In this document: piece by piece, positions 1 to 12,049 of the stretch | Layout: each line of letters begins with the position of its first letter | Position numbering within the stretch: the stretch's first letter is position 1 | Assembly: GCA_037157565.1 (NCBI GenBank) | Contig: JAZHRO010000012.1 | Location: 59,821,501-59,885,500, forward strand | Direction of reading: 5' to 3' | Source: Thalassia testudinum | Lineage: Eukaryota; Streptophyta; Magnoliopsida; Alismatales; Hydrocharitaceae | DNA: 64,000 nt | The notes under the pieces: model-generated | Database searches by the model: none | Told to the model about the DNA's origin: nothing | What the model saw: only the letters and a program-made list of their open reading frames with translations | Translations under genes and position numbers: made by a program

Positions 1-40
1 ATGTATGCACATCACTTAGTTCAAAAGTAGGCTTTAAGGT

Positions 41-3000
41 TGGCGGGCGGCCTTTTCGAGGGATACACAACACCCTTAACGGGTGGGACCAGACTCCTAC
101 TAAAAGCCGCCCTAATTCGTTAATTAGGCCTCTTAATCATGATTTATGCTCAGTAATGGGCTTAATCAAGCCCTCGCACAGTGCATGGCTCCCATCCACA
201 CACCGCACACCAGTACCACATCACAATATATGCTCAGTAATCATTCATGCTCAGGGGATAAGGGTATATGTTTCGAGCACCTAACGCTCGTGAATACTGA
301 ATATCTGATGGAAGAAAAAAAATCTATACCGCTTTATGCGCTCTACAACACACGATGTAGCACTATAATTAGCACCTCTTAGCGCTGGAATACCAGCGCG
401 CTATTTTGATTTCAGGTTTTTGGCCCTCGATTTGAGGGCCATAATTTATTATAAATTAAAATTAAATTATGGGAAATTAAAGTATTTACATAGTACTAAA
501 TAATTATACAATTAATTTATAAAATTAATTATATTTACTGTATAAATAAATTAGGCAAAGTTTCCAATTTATACATATTGTATTTTGGGTTTTATTTCTT
601 AATTACGTATAAATTAGTTAATGTATGGTCTAATTGACCTTATACAGTATTAATATACATATTAAGGTATTTAATAAAGATTTTTATTGAATTTTACAGG
701 TTTTATTTCTATGTTATTTACATTTAACTACCTATTTTCAAATCATTCTACATATAAATTAGATTTAAATAGTATAATACATTATAAATATAATTAAATT
801 AGCTTAATTTACTTGAAATACATTAATACAAATATACAGTATAAGTTAGTTTAGTTTTAACTTAAATTACTAACTTATTTTAATTTAATCTAGTAACTTA
901 ACTAGTAACTTAATAAATTAATTATTTATTTTGTATATATAATTAAATTATGGTACAGGGTTCCTAATGTACATAATATACATATAAATATGTATATACA
1001 ATATCAGTACTAAGTATATTTATTTATAGGATTTATTAATTTATATAACTTATTAGTACATATAAATTAGTATAATTAATAAATAGTTATATAAATAAGC
1101 TATGTAAAGTTTGAGTTAACTTAGATACTTAAATTACATTAGATAGTATATTCATAAGTTATTTATACTCTATATATGTCTATTTTACAATATTTACTCA
1201 TATAGCTTACTATATACCATATATTTACAAGTATTTACATAGTATACAATGAGTTTTTAGGTATTTTTAGGGTTTTTTCTTTTTATGGGTTTTGTATATT
1301 TTGTGGAGATAAGGGATGAGAAAGAAAGAGAGAGATGAGATGAATAGATTGTTTTCGGTGTTTTTATATGTAAAGGTCTTTTATTAAGTTTTAAGGTAGA
1401 CAGAACCGTCGGCTGGTATGTTCTACCAAGTCAGGGGTTCAAAATACCATTAAACTTGGTATATACTTAAAAATATACATGATCTTCACCAAGATAAGTT
1501 TATTTTATTTTTTTTGATTTTTCTCAAGTTTTTATTTATTTACAAATTGAGTTCATTCTATGCCTTAAAAAGGGTTTTCAAAAATAACCTGAGGCCCTAG
1601 ATGGCTTTCTAGTGGTTAGATAGGCAGTGAACTGCCTCAGGTATGCTCAACACATGAAATGGAAAAGATGCAAGCAATTAAGCATGAAATTCAGCTTGGA
1701 TTTCCATTAATTTTAATTTTGGACAGTTGAAATACATTAATGCTGACAAGAGAGTTCAATTAATGAGATTACAAGCCATTCAACTGAGATTTAAAGATTA
1801 TTTCAACTATATGAAAGCTTGTACAAATACAATACACATTATACTATATGTCAACCACTTAAAGAACTTAAAACCTAGCTCACTGTCCTAATAAACTCAA
1901 ACCAAATTCAGATATGGGCGACAACTGCTGCAGCAGCTAAATAACAGCAGCAGACAGCAGCAAACTGCAAGGACAATTCTAGACGATCTAGGCAAAGCCC
2001 GGACATCTTAAATCATCAAGACTTTGCTGCAGTGTTCAAAAATTCAGAGAGAACAGATCTACAGCAAGTCAAGAACTCCAAATCAGCAAAGTATCTCCTG
2101 ATACTGTCATCTCTATCTCAAATCTGACTTGAGAAAGCCTGATTAGAGATACAAACTACTTGATCAGGAAACATTTTTCTGACTTGAATTAAATGTAGCT
2201 GCATCATGCAGCAACTTGCTATGACTAGCTGGGGTTCACAGACACATAAATCTCTAAAACCAAATCTGACAAGGGCTAAAAAGATGGCATAAAAATCATT
2301 CTCAGGTGTTCTTTTTCTTAAATCCAAATCCCTTGTCAATGTTTTCACTCCAAATCAGATCAAAAACTTACTGATCTAACACTTTCTAATGCTATAGACA
2401 GCATGTAGAAAATGTTGGATTCAGCCCAATAAATTCAGCTTGAATCACATTGTGCTAAAAACCTTAAGGGATACTGAAAATCCCTTAGGTGAAAATCAGA
2501 ACCTCGGAAAACACATCCATGGATAAAATCCTTAATAGAGCCTCCAATCAACATAGTTGATCTTCCTTGGCTCTACAAAGCATTCAAAACTTTAAAACCT
2601 TCATAAAGAGCAGATCTGATCATGGCTCATCTGAGATGAATTCTGACATCAGAATCATCTCAGATTCACAGCCATTCAATGAATTACACAAAAATAACTC
2701 AGTTTGCTTGATCCAAGCAATTCAAAACTCAATTTATATAAAATCTTGCGATCTAGTGTAAAATCCAAATTCAAAGTAGATCAAACAAACTGATTCAATT
2801 TTTAGCTCAGATCAAAGGCCTTTGTGAACAAAATGAAGTGAGTGAGAGGCCCCTAAGATAGATTTGAGCGGAAATCTGCATCTCAAAGCTTAAAAGCAAT
2901 GAGATGGGGATTTGACTCCAAATGGATGGGTGGATTGTGGATCAAATTGTGACAAAATCAGAAGCGAAAATGAACACATGTAGAGGGAGAAAACAATGAT

Positions 3001-4257
3001 CAGTGATGGGGGAATTCGTCTCCTCTGATTTGAAGTGATCAGAGGAGGTGAAAATGTGGAATCTATGCTAACTCTAATCCTAAGATATACTACAGTCACG
3101 CACAAATCAGAACTAATCTACAGCTAAATTCTACTGCTAACTATCTAACTAACACTACAGCTAATCTAGAAAGCAGTAAATCTAATCTAACAAGAAGAAT
3201 GGGACCTATTGGGAAGATCTGCAGCTGGTGGCTGCAGCGACGAAGGAGGGAAGATCTCTAGCGGATTGAAAGTCCACTAGTGGGACTCAAGGTCTCCCTC
3301 AGGTGCTATATGGTCCTTAGCGGAGAGGAGAGTCGGAGAAGATGAAGTTCCTTTGCTCATGGTGCCAGAACAGGGTCGGGTGGAGAGGAGAAACTGGAGA
3401 GTACGAAGGTATCACCTTAAGAAAGTAGGAGGGGAGGTCGATGCCGTGCACACGATCAGGGTAGGTGTTTAAGTAAAGCTTGGCAGTGATTCCCCTCACC
3501 GTGAGGGTGAAATTAGGCTCTTAGGTCATCCACGATGAGGATTCAAGGAGAGGAGCACGTGCAAACTTAAACCAAAAATGGATCGTAGGATGGGATCTAG
3601 GAGAGGTGGTGACTGCACGTGCCGATTCGCGCAAACCTTCAAATCAAATCGAGCCACAGATCAAGAGGTAAGGGAGTTCGACGGCCAGGATAGCTTGAGT
3701 TCCTCGCGTGCTACACTGTACGCGCAGGCTACAGGTGGGCGTGGGTCTTTTGGTGATTTTGCAGGGTATACCGTTCTGTGAAGGGGTAGAAAAATTGCAT
3801 AGAAGCCCACAAGTGGTAAAAGCTATAACAGAACGGTCCTTCAGGGCCTGCAAAAGGGTCCCTGCAGCCTACACATTAGTCCTAAGAGGTTTTCTAATGA
3901 ATGAAATGTAATGCACTAAGGACCTAAATGTAAATCTTTAATTTCAAGGCCTTAATGTTGTCCAAATGCATCCAAGTTTTTATATAAGCTTAATTGAACA
4001 TTTAAGAAGTTAATTATACTTTTGATTTGAACTTTTGAGCTCATTTATGTACTCAATTTGCAATTGGATCACTATTTAACCTTTAATAGAATATTTCATT
4101 TAATGACCTAATTATGCGTTTTTAACACAGAATTAATGTTTTAAGTCTTTTTCTTTAATTCCCACAACTAACCCTTTTTATATGTTCATTTGATATTGTT
4201 TAACCTAGTTTCTTGCTTAACTTCGACTATTTAGCTATGATGAGTCGCAACTCATCA
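41..4257 (-). repeat. Left arm of a 4.2-kb inverted repeat (LTR-like)
   Basis: The reverse complement of this stretch aligns along its length with 41658-45853. Shared landmarks, in order from the inner end, are a TGATGAG/CTCATCA hairpin, a stretch ending in a T-rich poly(A)-like zone, a roughly 0.9-kb very AT-rich block (about 444-1260 here), a GGCCCTCGA palindrome at 422-440 and a GC-richer end near 41. Read on the minus strand it begins like an Athila-type LTR. I found no target duplication and no primer site at the outer edge, so whether this is a whole LTR, an LTR plus internal DNA or another kind of repeat is open. It contains no convincing coding region; the short ORFs inside are not supported by the partner copy. 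The outer edge is placed where similarity fades. Confidence 0.75.
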
Positions 4258-4654
4258 CAAACCAATTGATCGACCAAACTAAATTCATTGATCGACCAAA
4301 ATAATTGGTCGACCAATTTTACATTTTGATCGATAAATCTAGGTTAAAATTGTGAGATTAAAAATCCGAAGCAAAAGGAGTCCAAGTTCCAAGTTCCAAA
4401 TTGATCCTTACCCAACCCCGAGCCGGGGTAGGGTGGGGCATGCGCACTTGCGTGTGTGATTCCTAGCCCCACATCTCACTCTTTGCTACATAAGCTATGA
4501 GAGGCAGAAGCCTTTTACACTTACCAAGAAGTTTATCCACTTATAGTATGGGACTAAAAACTTCTCCTAAATCTCACTAACTTCAACATGAATTCCCACG
4601 TCACCATATAACAATTGCATCCCAATTGATGCAATTAGGCTCTCAAATCCAACA
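4258..4654 (-). repeat. Truncated 3' LTR of the copia element
   Basis: It matches about 13813-14210 with a few indels and keeps the LTR 5' terminus (minus-strand TGTTGGATTTGAGAG at 4654). Only the U3 end remains. The rest of an expected roughly 1.1-kb LTR is missing and is replaced by the inverted-repeat arm ending at 4257. Confidence 0.9.
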
Positions 4655-4669
4655 ATCTCCCACAAATTC
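4655..4669 (-). other. Copia polypurine tract
   Basis: The minus strand reads GAATTTGTGGGAGAT directly before the TGTTGG start of the 3' LTR. This is the plus-strand priming site typical of plant copia elements, and it fixes the LTR boundary at 4654. Confidence 0.85.
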
Positions 4670-5061
4670 AATGTTGAAATTCAACAATAAATTTCTCAGC
4701 TGCTACACTCTACTTTCAGTAAAGGTACCTTCCAATTTGATCCCTTACCTGAGTCATTCACCTTCTCCACCACAGGAATAAAATGAAACTAGTCTTGAAC
4801 TCTAGACCTTTGATGTGGGGTGTATAGTGGTGACAACAGAATGAAGTTCTTAGTGATAATCTTCATGGTTGGTGCTCTTAAAGGCCATGCACCCTTGCCT
4901 ATTTCATGAGTGTAATCGGGAAAAACCCTATTCCCTTACCTGCGACCCACAGTAACACTCATATAGGTGGCGCTCTCCAATGATGCATTGCTCACATCCT
5001 GCCATAAAGGCTTGAACCCATTCAAAGCCTTTGCTCTTCCTAAATTTGCAACTTAAGGTAC

Positions 5062-7182
5062 TCAGGCTTCTAGGGATTGGACTGAGATGTATAAACATCT
5101 AACAATGAGTGCCAACCAGTTCCCCATACAGCTTGTTGTTACCACATTGAACGTACTTTGTGGGATCTCCACCCAGTTAAGTTGGGTTGCTACTGCGGGT
5201 AAACTCCCAATGGGTCTTAGTTCCATCCCAAACCTAAACTTAAGGACTAAAAATCTATCAAGTCCTTTAGTAAATGGATCATCTGTGTTATCCTTGGATC
5301 CTATATATTCCACAGCAATCACTCCTTGAGACACTAAATCCCTTACAGACTTGAGTCTGATTTGGATATGTCTTATTATTTTCTGATTAAACTTTGAACT
5401 CTTAATCTTTACCATAGCAAACATGCTATCACAATGCAAAGATATCACAGGAATTTGCTTACCTACCATAGGGATTTTTGTAAGAAGTCCCTTTAGCCAT
5501 TCAGCCTCAATTCCAGTGGTGTCCAAAGCACATAGTTCAGCTTCAAAGGTAGACCGAGCTAAAATGGTCTTTTTTGTAGACTGCTAGGAGACTACATCGC
5601 CTACAAGGGTAAAGACATATCCTGTAACACCATTACTCCCAGAATCCTCCATTTGACCGATCCAACTTGCATCACAATATCCTCCCAAAACTGAAGGATA
5701 TTTACCATAATGTAAATTAAGGGAAATAGTTCCCTTTAAGTACCTAAGTACTCGATCTAAGGCATCCCAATGAGTATGGTCAGGACGGCTTGTGTATCTA
5801 CTCAACTTAGACATGGAAAAAGAAATATCCAGTCTAGTACAGTTAGCCAAATACATCAAGCTTCCTATAATCTGTGAATATTTTAGTTGTGAAACAGGCA
5901 TTTCACTTTTGTTCTTATAGATAATTTTTGATAAATCAAAAGGAGTGCTTACAGCCTTGCAATCTTTATAGCCAAATTTCTTAAGAACCTTCCCAACATA
6001 ATGAGATTGAGAAATAGCTATCCCCTCTGCTGACTGAATCAGTTTAAAGACTAGGATCACATTTGAAACACCCATATCCTTCATCTTAAACCTACTATTC
6101 AAGAACAACTTAGTTTCATTCACAATTCTAATGTCTGATCCAAACAATAATATATCATCTACATATAGGCATAGGACAATACATATATCACACTTAATCA
6201 TAGAGTAGACACACCTATCAGATTTATGACCTACAAAGCCAAAAAATTGTATAGTCTTATCAAACTTTTCATGCCATTGCTTGGGTGCTTGTTTCAAACC
6301 ATAAAGAGATTTAACAAACTTGCAAACCTTTTTCTTGTTCCTAGGAGCTATAAATCCCTCAGGCAGGTCCATATAGATCTCCTCGTCAAGATCGCCATGA
6401 AGAAAGGCGGTCTTCACATCCATTTGGTGGATAGTGAGATCATAAATAGAAGCCAATGCAATAAGCATTTGGATAGTAGTTATCCTAGTTATTGGAGAAT
6501 AGGTATCGAAATAATCGATTCCTTCCATTTGCTTGAACCCCTTGGCAACAAGTCTAGCTTTGTATTTTTCAATAGATCAATCAGGCTTGAGTTTTCTCTT
6601 AAACACCCACTTGCACCCAATAGTAGAACACCCTAGAGGTAAATCAACCAACTCCCAAGTGCCATTAGGGATGATTGAGTCCATCTCATTCTTAATGGCA
6701 TCTTTCCAATGCTTAGCTTCAAAAGAAGCCATAGCATCATGATAAGTCGGGAGATCACCCTCAATCTGGTAAGTAATAAAATCACTTCTCAAATCCTTGG
6801 CAATTCTTGATCTTCTAGTTCTCCTAGGTTCAAACTCCTCTACTTTATTGGGTTCAAAATGAGAAGAGCTACCCCCCACATTAGACATCCTTTCCACTTG
6901 ATTAAAAATAGAATCAGATGTGGTGGCTAGATCATCTGAAGTCGCATTTTGAGGTAATCCAGTCTTCATATGGAAAACATCCTCAAAAACTGTAGCATCA
7001 CAAAGCTCAACAAAAGTGTTCACATCTATGCTTGAAATCTCAGATTTTATAACCAAAAATCTATAAGCATAGCTATTGTTAACATAACCCAGAAAGATCG
7101 CGTCAACTGTCTTAGGTCCAAGTTTCTTCCTCTTGAGTTCTAGGACAACCACTTTTGCAAGGTAGCCCCACATTTTAAGGTA
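5062..7182 (-). pseudogene. Copia pol: integrase end, reverse transcriptase, RNase H (broken)
   Basis: One minus-strand frame runs from the CACTA junction to 5062 with two in-frame stops. In order it holds the end of the integrase region (WGYLAKV, GPKTVDAIFLGY at about 7170-7060), a linker, the RT start (WKDAIKNEMDSI), the core DVKTAFLHGDLDEEIYM and SLYGLKQAPKQWHEKFD, the catalytic LYVDDILLFG, and RNase H from about 5790 (YLKGTISLNLHYG, GYCDASW). The YVDD aspartates are intact. A TGA at 6577-6579 sits where a glycine is usual (KPD-stop-SIEKYKARLVAKG). A TAG at 5584-5586 replaces the tryptophan usual before QSTKK, a G-to-A change. It once copied element RNA in virus-like particles and is not translatable now as one protein. 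Confidence 0.92.
7180..7182. other. CACTA target-site duplication, left copy
   Basis: GTA lies immediately left of the CACTA terminus and matches GTA at 11067-11069. Three-base duplications are characteristic of CACTA (En/Spm) elements. Confidence 0.9.
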
Positions 7183-7199
7183 CACTATTGGAAAAATGG

Positions 7200-7620
7200 G
7201 ATTTACCGTCGGTTCCTTTCTGTCGATTTCTAAAATCGACGGTAATATTATTTTGTCATCGCTTAGTACATAAACCGACAGTGAAGTCCTGTACTCAACC
7301 AACAGTCGGTTGATGAAAAGCGATTGGGCGCACCGTTGTCATTAATATGTGATATGCCGTCGGTTAATTACCGACGGTTTATAAAATCGACGGTAATAAT
7401 ATGTTTGCCGTCGCTTATCCGCCGTCGGGTCGTAGAACCAACAGCCATAATATTTTTACCGTCGCGTATTCAAATAAGCGACGGCGAAGGCCTGTACTCG
7501 ACCAACCGCCGGTTGAAGAAAAGCGATTGGCCGTGGGGAATATTCCTCGTCGCTTTAGTAATCGACAATGGTAATATTTATGTCGTCTATTTTGCTAATA
7601 AGCGACGGCAAAGGATGTGC
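7200..7620. repeat. CACTA left subterminal repeats
   Basis: Many short copies, in both orientations, of units such as CCGTCGGTT, ATCGACGGTAAT, CCGTCGCTTA and AAGCGACGGC. Pairs form palindromes. They mirror the array at the other end of the element. Confidence 0.88.
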
Positions 7621-7925
7621 TAAATCCTTTTCCACATTGATTTCTCTATCCAGACATCTGCTCTGTCATCTGGGCAACTTATCTAGAACCCTATTTCGAT
7701 CTTGTGAAAATAGGTCGAAGAGGATCTTAATATTAGACGTCTGACACTTTTCCCAGACATCTTATAAATGACACTTTGCTATCGATTTTTATAAGAAGTA
7801 ATGGTGAAAATTTAGGGTTTAGGCACGATTTTCTAATTTTGGGCACGGATGAATTCATTTTTGCCATCTGTTGTTACTATAATCGACAGTATAGGTTCCT
7901 AAATCTATTAACACGCTGCGGCCCA

Positions 7926-8560
7926 CAGTTCATCTTCCTCCTCCCAAACCCTCGCCCATCTCGCCCTCCCGCAGGTCCTCGTGCCACCCCCTCGCACCGA
8001 GCACCTCCACGGGGTCCTCTTCCTCACGTCGCCCCCTCCTCCTCAGGTGAATCACCGCCCTTCTCGTCATCATCCCCACCTCCTTTTCCTCCTCCTCCAC
8101 GCGCTGCTCCTCTCCTCCTTCGCAACAGCTTGCCCTACTCCTCCTCTGCGGCAACTCGCCCTGTTCCTCCTCATCCTTCGCTGCTCCTCGCCCTCCTCCT
8201 CCTCCGCCAGGGACTCTGCCCTTCTCGTCCTCCACCAGCACCGTTGCCAGTGCCCTCACCCTCCTCCTCCGCCGCCAACACCATCGTCCTCCTCCTCCCC
8301 GACCCGGCGACACCCTACTCCTCTTCTATTTCAGAGAATACGTCATCCTCCTCCTCCGCCTGCGGCCCCTTCCTCCCTGGTTCCTCCCCCTCCTCCTCCT
8401 CCGCAGCTCCTCACCTTCCTCCTCCTCCTCCTCTTAACCATCTCCTCCTCCTCCTCCGCAGCTCCTCACCTTCCTCCTCCTCCTCCTCTTAACCATCTCC
8501 TCCTCCTCCTTAGCTCCCCCCTCCTGCTCCACTTCCTTAGCAGGCCCCCCCTCCTCCTCC
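7926..8560 (+). repeat. CT-rich (TCCTCC)n low-complexity tract inside CACTA
   Basis: Almost pure pyrimidine on the plus strand, dominated by CTC and CCT triplets. It includes an almost exact 55-bp tandem duplication (8403-8457 and 8458-8512). The strand is open in more than one frame, giving Pro/Ser/Leu-rich translations of about 199-238 residues. This is expected from the triplet composition and is not evidence of a protein. It could be a captured host fragment, such as a 5' leader, but I recognise no domain. Confidence 0.8.
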
Positions 8561-8580
8561 CTAATAAGTTGAAGTTATGA

Positions 8581-10529
8581 TTTTGAACAAAATGAAATCC
8601 AACGTGATCGTACTTAGTTAAGCTTAAGCTGATTTAGTTCTGATTATGGTGAATCTAAGTTTCGAAGTGCATTCAGGTGATCATGCAATCACTTTGGTAG
8701 TACAAGAAGAGAAATCGACTGGCCCATCGGACTAGCCTACCGATGCCTTAAACATAGGTAGATGTATGAAATGCACTAGTCCTAAAGTACCGATCGGCTG
8801 ACCTTGATCTTCTGTTGATCTACCGTTTGCATTTATGGTTAGACTTGATACTAACTCAAATGAATTAGTCACTAGATATATGGAAGAATCAAACTTTAGG
8901 TAGAAATAAGAGATTACCATAAGAGGAATATTAAACTTAAGAACTCAGGGTAATAAACCCCTACTGACTACCAAGCATTTGGACTCTACTCGATAGCAGC
9001 CATCTAAACCCTAATCAACTGCTGCTGCTGCTGCAGGGCAATTGGATGGGGAAAATTTTCCCCTTTTATTTGCATAGGGACAAGGGTTTTGGTCATTGGA
9101 TCCTTATATTAGTGCTCACGAATCAGGATTAGCACTGCCATACTATAGCATCCCTACAATTTCCAACCCCTCCCCAAGTTTCTTCTTACCTCAAACTTAA
9201 CGCTACCACCATGTGTAGGTGTAGCCCTCCCTCTCTCTCTCCACCTCCACCTCCACCTCCCCTCCAATAAAGACAAGGAAAAAGGGTAGTACCCCCATTG
9301 CCTCCCAAACAGTGCCTTCCCCCAAATAACCATCCATTATTAATATAAACACCTCCCTCCCTTAATAATCCCCTCACCACCACCACCCTCACATTCTCCT
9401 CTTGCTCTACTTTAGAGGTGGAAAATCCTCGACAAGAATGTGCTGTAGGTTATAGTAGGACCAAGCACCAGAGGATGCCTTGAACAAACATATCTGGTTG
9501 ATTTTGGCTTTGATTTAATAACCTGTCTCTAGATTCTAGTCTATAGAGTTTGGGTCAGGGTTAGGGTTTTCGCTTGCTCTTGTGCTTGGTTTGCATGTTT
9601 AGTTTGGGTTAGGGTTTAGGATTATAATTAGAATTTTTTATTTAATTAATTTTACTTTTGAAATTGTAGGTTATCAGTGTCGGGTACACTTAGAAGCTTC
9701 AGTAGTTTGAAGTATATATATACATTCAATCTTTCTAATTTAATTGAATGATTTTTTAGTTTTTTGGTAAATTTTTTTAATGTTTAAATTAGTTATTGTT
9801 TAGATACACACACTTGTTAAAGAAGATATATGCACGTAAGGCCAAACATTAAGTATTCTAACCCCTATGGTAAAAGTCTTCCGAGTTAAAATGTGTCCAA
9901 ATTACTCGCCCATCGAGACTTATGATTATGTTATACGAACAATGCAAGAAGTGTATGTATACCTCACTTACATGTATGATGTGTTATCCTTATAGCATGC
10001 CATAAGACTCGATCGACTTTAGTTTGGTGAAGTATCAAACTAAAGAAGGTCCTTAAAGATTTAACCACAACTTAGTTTTACTCGTTACATGTAACCTTGT
10101 GACGTGAAATTTCAGTTGCTTCTTCCTGCTCTTCTTTAGTATAACAACTAATCTTATCTAGTTTCCTACGGTGCCCTTAATTGGGTGTTAAAGGAAATTT
10201 CGCTAAGATTAGTATTGAGGGGTATACTGGAGAAGTGCGTGGAGATACTGCCGAAATTTCACCACACAAGGTTACATGTAACAAGCAAACTTAAGTTGTG
10301 ATCAAATCTTTGAAGATGGGCTATAAAGTGAAAATCTTAATCAAGATACACATCATTTGGTCCTTTCCCTTCCTAATAAGTGATTTGTTTACATTAAATG
10401 TTAGGTTATAATAGATAAATCTTGGATTGGATTACAGGGTTCAGATTACACCAGATATAAGGATGGAGTAATTTTAGGATTTAATAGGTAGTTTCCATCT
10501 GCTGGTAATTAAAAAAAAAAAAATCATAC
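8581..10529. other. CACTA interior without a recognised gene
   Basis: AT-rich filler with stop codons in all frames. A C/T-rich patch lies near 9220-9270 and degenerate GGGTTAGGG-like words near 9555-9620. There is no transposase motif and no long ORF. Confidence 0.6.
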
Positions 10530-11045
10530 ATTTGCCGTCGCTTATTCATATAAGCGACGGAAGAAATAGTTTCTCCGTCGCAGATATGTCGTCACTTACT
10601 CAAATAAGCGACGACATACGTGCGACGAGGAAAATATTTTTCTTGTCGCTTATATAAATAAGCGATGGCATTTAGGGTTTGTTAAAATTACTTTTGTAAC
10701 TTTATACCGTCGGTTATTAGAATAAGCGATGGTAATAATATTTTTATCGTCGCTTATATAACTGATGGTACAGGTTATTAAACGACGACGTAAATAAAAA
10801 AAGGGTTTGTAAAGGTGGAATAAGTGACTGACATATACCGTTAGTTATTCAATAACCGACGCTAATTGTTTTTGCTGTCGGTTGTAAAACGACGTCGAAA
10901 GCTCTAATCCGTCTGATGGTCATACATTATTTCCACATCAGATTATCCCTATAATCGACAGTAAATCTAAACAGCGATGATATCAATGACATCGCTTATT
11001 GCCGTCAGTTTTATATGCATTGCCATCGATTTTCAACCGACGGCA
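10530..11045. repeat. CACTA right subterminal repeats
   Basis: Dense, often paired units such as TTGCCGTCGCTTATTCATA and TAAGCGACGG in both orientations, the same word set as the left end. The array runs up to the TAGTAGTG terminus. Confidence 0.88.
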
Positions 11046-11066
11046 AAAGTAACGTATGTAGTAGTG

Positions 11067-11069
11067 GTA
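11067..11069. other. CACTA target-site duplication, right copy
   Basis: GTA directly follows the TAGTG terminus and matches 7180-7182. Confidence 0.9.
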
Positions 11070-11850
11070 TTTCAAACTTGGTTTCCTATTTCTCTAAATC
11101 TCAAATGGACTACTTTCCTTATGCTTGAGGAGAACTCTATTTAGAATATGGCATGTCGTATTCAAAGCTTCCCCCAACATGTAAGTAGATAATCCTGAGC
11201 TTTGCAAGAAAGTGTTGACCATGTCAGTTAGGGTCCTATTCTTTCACTTTGCTATCCCATTAGATTGAGGGAAATATGAGGTCGTCACTTCATGAACTAT
11301 ACCAAAAGCTTGGCACTGTTCATCAAATAAATTGAACGTATATCCTACTCCTCTATCTGACCTCAGTCTCTTAAGAGTTTTCTCAGTTTATGTTTCTACT
11401 TCTTTCTTGAAGATAAGGAATTTACTTAATGCCTCATCCTTAGATTTAAGCAAATACAAATAGAAATATCTGCTACTATCATCTATAAAGGTGGTAAAAT
11501 ACTTTTTATTGTCCTTAGTTAACACACCGTTAAACTCGCAGATATTCGTGTGCACCAAATCTAGAACCTTAGTTTCTCTAGTAATAGAGTGAAAAGACTT
11601 CTTAGTTTATTTAACCTGCACACATATCTATTATTTCTTAGTTTTATTTATAGTGTGTTCATGAATAATATTTAATTTCATCATTCTTTTTACATGACCC
11701 AATCTACCATGCCATATATCACAAGATTCAATATTATTGCAAACGGATTGAATCGAATGAAAACTAACATTATTTAGAGCATTTCTAGATGATGCATCCA
11801 CATCACATCTCACTCTAAATAATAGATCAAAATCTGCCAAATATCCCTTT
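11070..11850 (-). pseudogene. Copia GAG-pre-integrase and integrase core (broken)
   Basis: On the minus strand the pre-integrase motif CDIWHGRLGHVKRMMKLN lies near 11740-11680. The integrase core follows with LRSDRGVGY (second catalytic Asp) near 11375 and the QSNGIA region near 11255. The catalytic glutamate codon reads AAG (Lys, 11247-11249), and the next codon is TGA (11244-11246) where arginine is usual. Further stops and shifts occur before the CACTA insertion. It therefore encodes no active integrase. The family role was to insert the cDNA into chromosomes. It continues upstream into protease and gag, and downstream, across the CACTA insert, into RT. Confidence 0.85.
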
Positions 11851-12049
11851 CCATAAATATTCCATGTCTCAACATAACAACTTACATTTAAAGTTTAACT
11901 TAAAACCCTCTCTAACTAACAAGGACTCAGAAAGAACATTCTTTTTCACAGCAGGAACGTGCAACACCCTGCGCAGTGTCAGACTTGCCCTAAGGAAAAC
12001 CTCAAGTCCACATGTCCGAATCCCGACACCTTGGCTGCAGAGTCGTTCC

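Larger units (their letters stand above)
7183..11066. mobile_element. Non-autonomous CACTA (En/Spm) DNA transposon
   Basis: The 3884-bp insert starts CACTATTGGAAAAA and ends TAGTAGTG, giving CACTA inverted termini with a GTA duplication on each side. Both ends carry dense subterminal repeats built on CCGTCGCTTAT / ATAAGCGACGG and ACCGTCGG-type units, the usual binding-site arrays for CACTA transposase. No transposase coding region is visible. The middle holds a CT-rich tract and AT-rich filler, so the element would depend on a transposase made elsewhere. It interrupts the copia integrase: WGYLAKV-type sequence ends at 7182, and integrase resumes right of 11069. Beyond CACTA itself the two termini are only weakly alike. 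Confidence 0.93.

Noticed and set aside
7200..7620. Regularly repeated palindromes that could suggest a CRISPR-like array
   Set aside because: Irregular spacing, both orientations, and a mirror array at the other end of a CACTA element. They are transposon subterminal repeats in a plant genome.
7776..8580. Proline/serine/leucine-rich ORFs of 199-238 residues
   Set aside because: Low-complexity CT-triplet DNA is open in several frames at once. No domain, and an almost exact internal duplication.
9550..9625. Telomere-like GGGTTAGGG words
   Set aside because: Only a few irregular copies in AT-rich CACTA filler. No tandem array.
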